Below, one piece after another: positions 1-5,903 of a stretch of DNA of 6,091 nucleotides. The DNA comes from Paramuribaculum sp. (GTDB taxonomy: Bacteria > Bacteroidota > Bacteroidia > Bacteroidales > Muribaculaceae): the NCBI GenBank assembly GCA_029051835.1, contig JAIDKJ010000314.1:1-6091 (forward strand). Reading direction: 5' to 3'. Each line of letters opens with the position of its first letter. Position 1 is the stretch's first letter. A model generated the notes under the pieces. The model made no database searches, was not told where the DNA came from, and saw only the letters and a program-made list of their open reading frames with translations. The position numbers and the translations under genes are program-made.

Positions 1-590
1 TCGATGATAAGTTCATAGTCGGGTCGCAGCTGCTCGCTGATGCCGCGTATGCCTTTCTTGCCACCCTGTTCGGCTATCTGCTTCATTGCTATTGCCACGA
101 ATTCGGGTGACACCTTGGTGAGCTGCGGATTGAAGAGCGGATCCATTTTTGAGGGCACATAGCGGTGATTGACATCGATGCCGCCAACAGGCATGAAGCC
201 CGACGTGAAGTATTGCGCGGTGGCTATGCAGCGCTGCATGGAGTTGGCCTGGACGTTCACGTCATCGGCCGACGGCTGATGGTTTTCGGGAAACAGTCCC
301 GCATCCTCGGCCCATTTGCGGAAATACTGGCCCATCATCGTTTCGACGGCGCCGCCGCGAAGCGTCAGCTCGCTCTTGGGAGCCGACCATACGGTCCACT
401 GGTGGGGAGTCATGCGGCCGAGATCGCTCTTCGAATCCGACAGCGGGGAGCGGATATTGTGGCGGCTGAGCACTACGGCTTCTTTGAGCTGATATTTCTG
501 TTTGAATTCGGGCGAACGCTGCTGCTGTGCGACAGCTCCCGGAGCGATGGAGAGGAGGATGGCCGCTATGGCCGTGTTGAAGAGTTTCAT
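1..590 (-). CDS. Secreted histidine acid phosphatase (phytase/glucose-1-phosphatase-like), 3' end outside window
   Basis: The first 196 codons are visible; the gene runs off the left edge. Residues 1-21 form a signal peptide (basic start, hydrophobic core, AVA cleavage site before Q22), so the enzyme is predicted to be exported to the periplasm or beyond. The histidine acid phosphatase signature follows: R43-H44-N-I-R47-S-P matches the catalytic RHGxRxP box, in which the His forms the phospho-enzyme. A TLRGG segment at 76-80 and an ANSMQR segment ending at R120 match the family's second conserved arginine region. Family members hydrolyse phosphate monoesters such as phytate or sugar phosphates; the substrate here cannot be read. 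The C-terminal HD/HAE proton-donor motif is beyond the window. The ATG at 590 is the first after an in-frame TAA in the leader. No clear TAnnTTTG lies upstream; the nearest, TATTGTTTG (646-638), has one extra spacer base. It is divergent from the porin gene. Confidence 0.9.
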   Translation of the reverse strand, partial: MKLFNTAIAAILLSIAPGAVAQQQRSPEFKQKYQLKEAVVLSRHNIRSPLSDSKSDLGRMTPHQWTVWSAPKSELTLRGGAVETMMGQYFRKWAEDAGLFPENHQPSADDVNVQANSMQRCIATAQYFTSGFMPVGGIDVNHRYVPSKMDPLFNPQLTKVSPEFVAIAMKQIAEQGGKKGIRGISEQLRPDYELII

Positions 591-682
591 GTTATTTTAT
601 AATTGTGAGTAAGTGAATGGTTGTCGATTCAATATTACAAACAATATGAACAATAAAATGTTTTCGGTTGTTAAAGTTTTAT

Positions 683-690
683 TAATTTTG
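683..690 (+). promoter_or_regulatory. Promoter -7 element of the porin gene
   Basis: TAATTTTG is an exact match to the Bacteroidetes primary sigma factor -7 consensus TAnnTTTG. The -33 TTTG is poor; a T-run at 661-664 is the best-placed candidate. Transcription would start near 696 and give a roughly 40-base leader that is A/T-rich, without a Shine-Dalgarno, before the ATG at 738. This is the usual leader type for strongly expressed Bacteroidetes genes. Confidence 0.6.
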
Positions 691-737
691 CAACCTATAA
701 CTAAAAACACAATCTTTTTAATCAAATTAATAAAAAA

Positions 738-1913
738 ATGAAAAGGATTACTAAAATACTGACTGTCATGGCTGTCGTGGCCATGCCGGCTCTGCAGGCA
801 ATGGCTGCCGACGATGAGCCCAAACTGACAGTGAAACCCACCGGACGCGTTCTCATGGACGGAGCGGTATATCTTCCCGACGGCGACGGACTCGCCGACG
901 GCGTGGCTCTCCCCGACATACGTATGGGCGTAAAGGCCTCCTACGGCAAATGGTCGGGAAAGATCGATGCCGGATATTCGTTCAACAAGCTCAGCATGAA
1001 AGATGTCTACATACAGTATTCTTTCAATGGCGAAAACTATCTCCGTGCGGGCTACTTCGTTCATCAGTTCGGACTCAATGCCGCCACATCTTCGTCGATG
1101 AAACCGCAGATGGAGGCCGCCACCACCGATACATATTTCAACGCCACCGGACGTAACATCGGTCTGGAATATGTCCACGACTGCGGACCGGCTTTCCTGA
1201 GCTTCTCGGGCATCGTGGCCGGAACGTCGATGACCTCACCATCCAACGATCAGGGCAAGGTGAGCGTCGGAGCGCTCAACCGTGCGGTGTGGCGCCCCTA
1301 CCACTCCACCGGACTCGTGGCGCAGGTAGGCATGTCGCTCTGGTATCAGTCGGCTCTCCACAAGGCCGAAACTGCCGAGGATGGCGAAACCGTAGCATCG
1401 CGCGGCTACTTCAACTGGTCGGCCGGATTCCCCACACGCGTCAGCAAGGAGGGTATGCTCGGAGCCGATGTCCCCGACGCCAAGGGTGTGTTCAAGCTTT
1501 CGCCCGAATGGCTGTTGATGAAGGGACGCGTGGCCTTCGAGGGACAGTACTACTATATGAACGTGGCGCGTCGCACCGGCTTTGAGTCATATCGCGCCCA
1601 GGGTGTCTACGGCCTGCTCCGCGGCATACTCATCGGATCCGACTACGGATATGCCCACGGCGACGCCGGACTCGCCACTCCCGGCAAGGGTACGCTCGAA
1701 ATGGTGCTCGGCTACAACTACACCGATGCCAATCAGGGACGCAGCGGCATACACGGCGGTATCTCCAACGATGCCTCGATGACGCTCAACTACTACTTCA
1801 ACAAGTACGTAATAGGTCGACTCCGCTACAGCTATACCGATGTCCGCACATCCGACGTGCAGCGCAACCGCCACGTCAACACCATACAGGCCCGTCTGCA
1901 GATACTCTTCTGA
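738..1913 (+). CDS. Outer-membrane porin of the phosphate-selective porin O/P family
   Basis: The protein has 391 residues with a signal peptide (KR start, hydrophobic core, AMA cleavage after residue 23). The mature part is a beta-barrel: alternating polar and aromatic strands, many G/Y/F/N residues, and a C-terminal strand ending in phenylalanine (RLQILF), the outer-membrane assembly signal. The segment at about residues 88-125, with strand pattern KDVYIQYSF, then LRAGYFVHQFGLN and a polar TSSSM stretch, fits the Porin_O_P family (relatives of Pseudomonas OprO/OprP), which forms channels for phosphate or other anions. The Bacteroidetes members are mostly untested, so phosphate selectivity is inference. 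It is a little shorter than the roughly 440-residue Pseudomonas proteins. The neighbour is a divergent secreted phosphatase, which suits a phosphate-uptake role. The gene stands alone: its own promoter upstream and a strong terminator downstream. The ATG at 738 is chosen because the signal peptide begins there. Confidence 0.88.
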   Translation: MKRITKILTVMAVVAMPALQAMAADDEPKLTVKPTGRVLMDGAVYLPDGDGLADGVALPDIRMGVKASYGKWSGKIDAGYSFNKLSMKDVYIQYSFNGENYLRAGYFVHQFGLNAATSSSMKPQMEAATTDTYFNATGRNIGLEYVHDCGPAFLSFSGIVAGTSMTSPSNDQGKVSVGALNRAVWRPYHSTGLVAQVGMSLWYQSALHKAETAEDGETVASRGYFNWSAGFPTRVSKEGMLGADVPDAKGVFKLSPEWLLMKGRVAFEGQYYYMNVARRTGFESYRAQGVYGLLRGILIGSDYGYAHGDAGLATPGKGTLEMVLGYNYTDANQGRSGIHGGISNDASMTLNYYFNKYVIGRLRYSYTDVRTSDVQRNRHVNTIQARLQILF

Positions 1914-1960
1914 CACTCCGCAGGCCTGAAGCTGTCAACGAATTGAATTTTTACTATTAA

Positions 1961-1996
1961 GGCGTGCCGCGGCGGGAACTGCGGCACGCCCTTTTT
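1961..1996 (+). terminator. Intrinsic terminator after the porin gene
   Basis: A perfect 10-base-pair stem, GGCGTGCCGC (1961-1970) with GCGGCACGCC (1981-1990), encloses a 10-base loop and is followed by CTTTTTCTC. It starts 47 bases after the porin stop codon. On the opposite strand no good T-run follows the hairpin, so it should act mainly on plus-strand transcription. Confidence 0.88.
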
Positions 1997-2045
1997 CTCT
2001 CGATTATTTCGTTCGGAAGCGTGTGGATATAGTAGTATGGCGTTG

Positions 2046-2079
2046 AAAAAAAAGAGAGCGTCGTGGCTGATCACTCGCT
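2046..2079 (-). terminator. Possible terminator of the surE-crp operon
   Basis: Read on the minus strand, an interrupted stem (AGCG, then GTG, pairing with CAC, then CGCT, with a small bulge) overlaps the stop codon of the Crp/Fnr gene and runs into a track of about eight T residues (2053-2046). The stem is short, so this is tentative, but position and T-track are right for the end of the minus-strand operon. Confidence 0.4.
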
Positions 2080-2757
2080 GTCGGTCGACAGCATCGCCAG
2101 CAGTGCGCGGCGCGACTTCACCCTGATCTCATGCTGGTCATAATCTATGATGCCTCTCTCGCGCATCGACTCCAGAGTGGAGATGAACGAGGTGCGCTGC
2201 ACTCCGAAGAGCGAATAGAGATCGCGCTGACGCCCCACGAGCTTCACGTCGGTGCCGCCGCGCTGAGTCAGGGCGATGATCCAGAAGGCTATGCGCTCCT
2301 CAAGCGATCCGGCTGCCACGGCGAGTACGCCGTCGATCGCCTTCTGGGCGTTGACCGACAGGATGTTGAGGAAATTGAACAGAAACACCTTGTCGGCGTT
2401 GAGTATGTCCACGTAGTCGTTTTTGGATATCTGCATGATGCCCGCAGGCTCCAGAGCCACCACTTCGGCCGGATAGCAAGTGTTGCGTCCGAACAGAAAT
2501 TCCGGAGCTATCACGTTGGGGGCGGCAAGTGTCTGCGACACCTGAAACCGTCCGTTGGAGCTTGTAAGGGTAGATCTTACCGAGCCTGATATCACGAATT
2601 TGATATGGGTGCATGGCTCGCCGCGCTCTATCACTCTTTCCCCTTCGAGATATTTCAGGAAGTGGAAGGGAGCGCGTCCCACCACCTCGCTGATGCGTTC
2701 ACGGCTCACTCCGTTGAAGAGCGGCAGTCCCATGAGGATTTCATACATGCTGTCCAT
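2071..2757 (-). CDS. Crp/Fnr-family transcriptional regulator
   Basis: The protein has 228 residues, the usual size for the family. An N-terminal cyclic-nucleotide-binding-type beta-roll covers about residues 10-115 (LPLFNGVSRE start, then YLEGERVIERGEPCTHIKFVISG). A long dimerisation helix lies at about 120-148, and a C-terminal winged helix-turn-helix at about 150-222, with the helix pair near GRQRDLYSLFGVQRTSFIST (175-194). It should be a cytoplasmic dimeric DNA-binding activator or repressor; targets are unknown. The phosphate-binding cassette is degenerate: E86 is kept, but the position of the cAMP-contacting arginine of E. coli CRP appears to be P96, so cAMP is an unlikely ligand. Only two cysteines (C49, C94) are present, so there is no FNR-type iron-sulfur cluster. 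It lies 40 bases after surE with no TAnnTTTG between them, so it is probably co-transcribed. Met4 is an alternative start. Confidence 0.9.
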   Translation of the reverse strand: MDSMYEILMGLPLFNGVSRERISEVVGRAPFHFLKYLEGERVIERGEPCTHIKFVISGSVRSTLTSSNGRFQVSQTLAAPNVIAPEFLFGRNTCYPAEVVALEPAGIMQISKNDYVDILNADKVFLFNFLNILSVNAQKAIDGVLAVAAGSLEERIAFWIIALTQRGGTDVKLVGRQRDLYSLFGVQRTSFISTLESMRERGIIDYDQHEIRVKSRRALLAMLSTDSE

Positions 2758-2797
2758 ATCGTAATCTGTCTTTGTTTAATTAACGCGCTGATTTTTA

Positions 2798-3562
2798 TTA
2801 AAGTTCCCCGAAGCCGGCTATATCTTTGCAGTCGGCGGTCATGTCCACGCCCGTGGGCACCACGGTCACGTATCCGCGGCCGAGCCAGTAGTTGTCGGTG
2901 GCATCGTCGTCGGGATCGCGGTCTACGTATTGGCCGGTCAGACGGTAGGCTGTGCGTCCGTCGGCGGTGGTTGTCTGTGCGTACTCGTCGGTCCAGTGGC
3001 CCATCGATGCCCTGACAAGCTTTATGCCCTTGGGCTTGCACCGTGCGGGAATGTTTACGTTCAGGCATATGCCCGACGGCAGACCCGAAGCGGCCACCGC
3101 GCGCGCTATCTCGTCGACATATCGGCCGCACTCGCTGAAGTCGGCGTCGGCGTGATGGTCGAGCAGCGAGAAGCCCACCGAGGGGATCCCTATCGTGCAC
3201 CCTTCGATCACGGCGCCCATAGTGCCGGAATACAGCACCGAGTTGCCCGAATTCGATCCGTGGTTGATGCCCGACAGTATCAGGTCAGGCCGGCGCTCTC
3301 CGAACAGGGCGTGCATGGCGAGTTTCACGCAGTCCACCGGAGTGCCGTTGACCGACCACACCTGCCCGCCCTCGTTGTCGGCGCGGCGGGTGAGATACAG
3401 TTCGCGGTTCACCGTTATGGCCGACGACTGCCCCGACTGGGGGCCGTCGGGAGCCACCGTCACCACATCGGCCCAGTGGCCGACGCGTTCAGCCAGATAA
3501 CGTATGCCGGCGGCCTCGAAGCCGTCGTCGTTGGTTATGAGTATAAGTGTGCGCTGATCCAT
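2798..3562 (-). CDS. surE: 5'/3'-nucleotidase SurE (survival protein)
   Basis: The protein has 254 residues, the normal length for SurE. The metal-binding N-terminus ILITNDDG gives the conserved aspartates D12 and D13, and APDGPQSG provides the conserved serine (S43). LSGINHGSNSGNSVLYSGT (96-114) is the second family signature, with N100 as metal ligand and the phosphate-binding YSGT. SurE is a cytoplasmic, divalent-metal-dependent phosphatase that removes phosphate from 5'- and 3'-nucleoside monophosphates, and in some bacteria from short polyphosphate. The start at 3562 sits four residues before the first beta strand and follows a short A-rich leader. An exact -7 element lies 21-28 bases upstream. 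It is the first gene of a probable operon with the downstream Crp/Fnr regulator and is divergent from the DUF4293 gene. Confidence 0.96.
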   Translation of the reverse strand: MDQRTLILITNDDGFEAAGIRYLAERVGHWADVVTVAPDGPQSGQSSAITVNRELYLTRRADNEGGQVWSVNGTPVDCVKLAMHALFGERRPDLILSGINHGSNSGNSVLYSGTMGAVIEGCTIGIPSVGFSLLDHHADADFSECGRYVDEIARAVAASGLPSGICLNVNIPARCKPKGIKLVRASMGHWTDEYAQTTTADGRTAYRLTGQYVDRDPDDDATDNYWLGRGYVTVVPTGVDMTADCKDIAGFGEL

Positions 3563-3582
3563 CTTTTTGTAGTTAGTGCTTA

Positions 3583-3590
3583 CAAAGTTA
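3583..3590 (-). promoter_or_regulatory. Promoter -7 element of surE
   Basis: On the minus strand this reads TAACTTTG, an exact TAnnTTTG match. Transcription would start around 3575-3577, leaving a very short leader of about 15 bases before the surE ATG. No good -33 TTTG is seen at the expected distance. Confidence 0.6.
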
Positions 3591-3612
3591 CGAAATATCC
3601 GCCGATTTTGTT

Positions 3613-3620
3613 TAATTTTG
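3613..3620 (+). promoter_or_regulatory. Promoter -7 element of the DUF4293 gene
   Basis: TAATTTTG is an exact TAnnTTTG match. The start point would be near 3626, with about 40 bases of leader before the ATG at 3667. The -33 region is weak (GTTA near 3587-3590) and coincides with the surE -7 element on the other strand, so the two divergent promoters share sequence. Confidence 0.6.
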
Positions 3621-3624
3621 TCGT

Positions 3625-3645
3625 GCTGCAGGCGTTTCCTGCGGT
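3625..3645 (+). other. Hairpin at the 5' end of the DUF4293 leader
   Basis: GCTGCAGG (3625-3632) pairs with CCTGCGGT (3638-3645) around the loop CGTTT: eight pairs, two of them G-U, with an uninterrupted GCAGG/CCTGC core. It begins almost exactly where transcription from the -7 element at 3613-3620 would start. No T-run follows, so it is not a terminator. A 5' stem of this kind can protect an mRNA from decay; that role is inferred. Confidence 0.45.
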
Positions 3646-3666
3646 TGGATTGACCTATATGTAATT

Positions 3667-4068
3667 ATGATACAACGTATTCAGACCCTCTGGCTTCTCG
3701 CTGCCATAGCCGTTTTGGCAGTGTTCTGTTTTCTCCCCTTCGGCTCGGTGGCGGGCAAGGCTATCGAAGTGTCTTCCGACATCTTTGTGCTTGCCTCGGC
3801 GGTCGTTTCGGCGCTGCTGTGCCTCGTGGCCATATTCCTCTATCGTAGCCTTGGCCGCCAGAAGACGGTGATAGTGGCGTCGATGGCGTTTGCGCTGATT
3901 TCCGCCGCGTTCGGGACGCTGACAGTGCTTATGGACGACGGCTGCTCTCTCTCCTCCCTCGGATGGGCGCTGCTGCTCCCTCTTGCGGCAGTGGTGGCGC
4001 AGATCGCCGCCTGGCGTGGAGTGAGCGCCGACCAGCGGCTGCTCCGCTCCTACGATCGCCTGCGCTGA
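3667..4068 (+). CDS. DUF4293 family four-helix inner-membrane protein
   Basis: The protein has 133 residues with four predicted transmembrane helices at about 7-27, 38-58, 66-88 and 97-116. The start MIQRIQTLWLL and the basic tail ending RSYDRLR are hallmarks, as I recall them, of the Bacteroidetes-restricted DUF4293 family; the family's function is not known. There is no signal peptidase site and no catalytic motif, so a structural or regulatory membrane role is possible, but nothing in the sequence decides it. The charge pattern (R4 before helix 1, R60/R64/K66 between helices 2 and 3, basic C-terminus) puts both termini in the cytoplasm by the positive-inside rule. The gene has its own promoter, is divergent from surE, and ends 16 bases from the convergent recO stop codon. 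Confidence 0.87.
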   Translation: MIQRIQTLWLLAAIAVLAVFCFLPFGSVAGKAIEVSSDIFVLASAVVSALLCLVAIFLYRSLGRQKTVIVASMAFALISAAFGTLTVLMDDGCSLSSLGWALLLPLAAVVAQIAAWRGVSADQRLLRSYDRLR

Positions 4069-4078
4069 TCCCACCTCC

Positions 4079-4097
4079 CCGGGGCTACATGGCCCGG
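4079..4097. other. GC hairpin at the tail-to-tail DUF4293/recO boundary
   Basis: CCGGG (4079-4083) pairs with CCCGG (4093-4097) around a nine-base loop that contains the recO stop codon. Neither strand has a T-run after it, so it is not a standard intrinsic terminator. It is the only candidate structure in the 16-base gap between the two convergent genes. Confidence 0.3.
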
Positions 4098-4807
4098 AGT
4101 ATGTCGAGCGACTTCACGCCCTCCAGACGGGTGTGATGGAGCGAATAAAACTGCATCATACGGTCGAGCACGGCGTTGCGTGCCGCCCGGTCGAAGCGGT
4201 ACAGGTGCATGTTGGCATACGTCATCCTGCACAGCGCTGCCGCCACTCTCGCGTCATCGCTGCCGATCCACCGGTTGTGGAGCGGAGCGCTCAGGCGCCA
4301 GATGCCGTCGGCCATGTCAAACACCATGCCGCTCCTGTAGGCCGACGGGTCGGGCTCGATGCCCAGACACACCGCCAGACCGCGAAGAAAAGCTATATGA
4401 TAGTTGGCCGTGCGCTCGCGGGGCAGCTCGTCGAGCACAGCCACCGACTGTGCCACGAAGTCAAACGTCGCCGCGTCGGGCTGGCTGCTCCTCAGCACTA
4501 TGCCCAGCACCTCCGCCAGAAACATCGCCACCGTCTGTTTTACAGGCGATGCCACTATCCCCTGCAGCGGACGGAGAGTGCGCACCGACACTATGCGGCT
4601 TACCTCGCGCCCCGGCACTATCTCGGCCACGCATTCCACCACCGACATCGGCTGGAGCAAAGCCCTCCGGCGGCTCGCCTCGCGACCCTTGCCGCCGCGT
4701 AGCAGCAGCGACATGAAGCCTCGGCTCCGGGTGTAGGCCGACAGTATCGAGCGGTCATCGGCATAGGCCACAGTCCGCAAAGCTATCATTTGTAAGGTTT
4801 CCTGCAT
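4085..4807 (-). CDS. recO: DNA repair protein RecO
   Basis: The protein has 240 residues, the usual RecO length. An N-terminal OB-fold covers about residues 1-80 (IALRTVAYADDRSILSAYTRSRG, then LLRGGKG), followed by an all-helical C-terminal domain. The C-terminal FYSLHHTRLEGVKSLDIL (220-237) matches the conserved H...LKSL.VL ending of RecO. RecO works in the cytoplasm with RecR to load RecA on SSB-coated single-stranded DNA in RecF-pathway gap repair, and it anneals complementary strands. The four zinc-finger cysteines of many RecO proteins are missing (only C59, C147 and C193), as I understand is common in Bacteroidetes; the equivalent loop reads SGMVFDMADGIWRL. It starts 22 bases after the HAD gene with no promoter between, so it is probably translated from the same mRNA. 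Met7 (4789) is an alternative start. Confidence 0.93.
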   Translation of the reverse strand: MQETLQMIALRTVAYADDRSILSAYTRSRGFMSLLLRGGKGREASRRRALLQPMSVVECVAEIVPGREVSRIVSVRTLRPLQGIVASPVKQTVAMFLAEVLGIVLRSSQPDAATFDFVAQSVAVLDELPRERTANYHIAFLRGLAVCLGIEPDPSAYRSGMVFDMADGIWRLSAPLHNRWIGSDDARVAAALCRMTYANMHLYRFDRAARNAVLDRMMQFYSLHHTRLEGVKSLDILRAM

Positions 4808-4829
4808 GATTGTCGGGAGCGTTTACGGT

Positions 4830-5723
4830 TCAGTATCGGTCGTGGCAGTCCACGAGTCCGAGCGATTGGAGTATGTAGCGGGCCACCGATTCATCGGTGT
4901 TGGGTCCTATCACCGTGTCGGCGCGCTCTATCACCTCCGGCATAGCGTTGGCCACGGCCACAGCCTCATCGGCCACCTCCATCATCGGCAGATCGTTGAG
5001 ATTGTCGCCGAACACCGTCACCCACTCCGCCCCCGTACGCTCGGCCATGGCTCTGACAGCCTCGGCCTTCGACACACCCTGGGCGAAGATCTCTATCACA
5101 CCCTGGCGCGGATCGTAGTTGTCGGGGTAGGCCTGTACGGTCAGACCGATCGACATCCGCATCGTTTCGCCGAGTTTCATCACATCCTCCACCGGACCCA
5201 TCGCCAGCAGCAGCATCGTGGCGTCGAAAGTCGACATCGGAGCCATCTCGCTGTGGAAATGAAACTGTTTCAGCAGCAGCTGCGAGCGGTCGCGTATGAA
5301 CCGCTTCTCCAGAGGCGATATATCCCCCACATGATGCACGTGGAGCATACCGTCGTCGGTCAGATTGTAGACAAACGGACTTAACCCCGCGCTCAGGCAC
5401 AGACGGTAGGCCTCGCCGGCAAGACCCGGATCTATCGGATGCGGATCGGCATAGCAGCGGTGCGAACGGTCCCACAGCGCCGCCCCGGTCATCACTATCA
5501 GCGGCAGGCGGGTGAAAGTGTGGGCGAGTATGCGGTCCACCGTCGCCGGAGTCCGGGCCGTCGCCACCGTGATGAGCGCGCCCATGTGCGACAGATCCGA
5601 GATCACCCTCGCGGTCATGGGCGGCACACGCCCCTCGTTGTCGAGGAGAGTCCCGTCGAGGTCAGTGACAAACAGATGTCGGCGTGCTGCCTCGCATAGA
5701 TGGTCAGATTGCGTTACGTCCAT
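4830..5723 (-). CDS. HAD superfamily IIB (Cof-type) phosphatase
   Basis: The protein has 297 residues, and all four HAD motifs are intact. Motif I is D21-L-D23-G-T-L-L, giving nucleophile and acid/base aspartates. Motif II is T55 in ITVATAR. Motif III is K219 in GVSKAEAV. Motif IV is G-D240-N-L-N-D244, which holds Mg2+. The long insert between motifs II and III (about 85-205) is the C2B cap typical of Cof-type enzymes, which dephosphorylate sugar phosphates, flavin or pyridoxal phosphates and similar metabolites in the cytoplasm. The exact substrate cannot be read. A 16-residue extension precedes the first beta strand (LFVTDLDG), slightly longer than usual; no other in-frame ATG lies between residue 1 and motif I, which supports the start at 5723. 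It is the first gene of a probable operon with recO, and its leader carries the tandem repeat at 5731-5764. Confidence 0.94.
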   Translation of the reverse strand: MDVTQSDHLCEAARRHLFVTDLDGTLLDNEGRVPPMTARVISDLSHMGALITVATARTPATVDRILAHTFTRLPLIVMTGAALWDRSHRCYADPHPIDPGLAGEAYRLCLSAGLSPFVYNLTDDGMLHVHHVGDISPLEKRFIRDRSQLLLKQFHFHSEMAPMSTFDATMLLLAMGPVEDVMKLGETMRMSIGLTVQAYPDNYDPRQGVIEIFAQGVSKAEAVRAMAERTGAEWVTVFGDNLNDLPMMEVADEAVAVANAMPEVIERADTVIGPNTDESVARYILQSLGLVDCHDRY

Positions 5724-5730
5724 TGTCAGT

Positions 5731-5764
5731 TTGCAGATATAGGTTAATTGCAGATATAGGTTTT
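5731..5764. repeat. 17-base direct tandem repeat before the HAD start codon
   Basis: TTGCAGATATAGGTT occurs at 5731-5745 and again at 5748-5762, each followed by two bases (AA, then TT), giving two head-to-tail units of 17. The first unit begins 7 bases upstream of the HAD ATG. A shorter inverted copy, TATCTGCAA (5866-5874), overlaps the promoter upstream. Units of 17 bases lie on nearly the same side of the helix after about 1.6 turns only if bent, so protein binding is not obvious; duplication by slippage is equally likely. Confidence 0.85.
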
Positions 5765-5871
5765 ACTGATCGTTTGCGGCATATCGCGATTTTCAGGCCC
5801 TTCGGTCTGCATCACCACCACATTGTGATAGCCTCGTGTGCAATCCCGACATGTCCGCTTATGTGTATCTG

Positions 5872-5903
5872 CAAAATTAGCCATTTTCTCCAACATATCC
5901 AAC
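5872..5903 (-). promoter_or_regulatory. Promoter for the HAD phosphatase-recO operon
   Basis: On the minus strand GTTG (5903-5900), three of four bases of the -33 TTTG, is followed after 20 bases by TAATTTTG (5879-5872), an exact -7 match. This is the best-spaced promoter in the window. Transcription would begin near 5865 and give a long leader of about 140 bases before the HAD ATG at 5723, including the tandem repeat. Confidence 0.55.

Noticed and set aside
597..1178. A 193-codon open frame on the minus strand across the start of the porin gene
   Set aside because: It lies antisense to the clearly coding porin, its sequence resembles no family I know, and it would run through the divergent promoter region.
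2930..3664. A 244-codon plus-strand open frame opposite surE
   Set aside because: SurE is certain from its motifs; the opposite frame is a GC-rich shadow with low-complexity composition and overlaps both divergent promoters.
4133..4736. Several plus-strand open frames opposite recO
   Set aside because: Rich in His, Arg and Pro with no family features; these are antisense shadows of recO codons.
4085..4807. Missing zinc-finger cysteines in RecO as a sign of loss of function
   Set aside because: RecO proteins without the zinc motif are known, and the OB-fold and C-terminal signature are intact, so this looks like ordinary family variation.
5794..5829. Small hairpins CAGGCC/GGTCTG (5794-5809) and ATCAC/GTGAT (5811-5829) as a riboswitch
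   Set aside because: The first has an A-C mismatch on the transcribed strand and the second is only five pairs; no known riboswitch core is recognisable.
5807..5863. A 19-codon upstream ORF in the HAD leader starting at the minus-strand ATG near 5852
   Set aside because: It has no visible ribosome binding context, no regulatory codon run and no terminator hairpin after it, so there is no case for attenuation.
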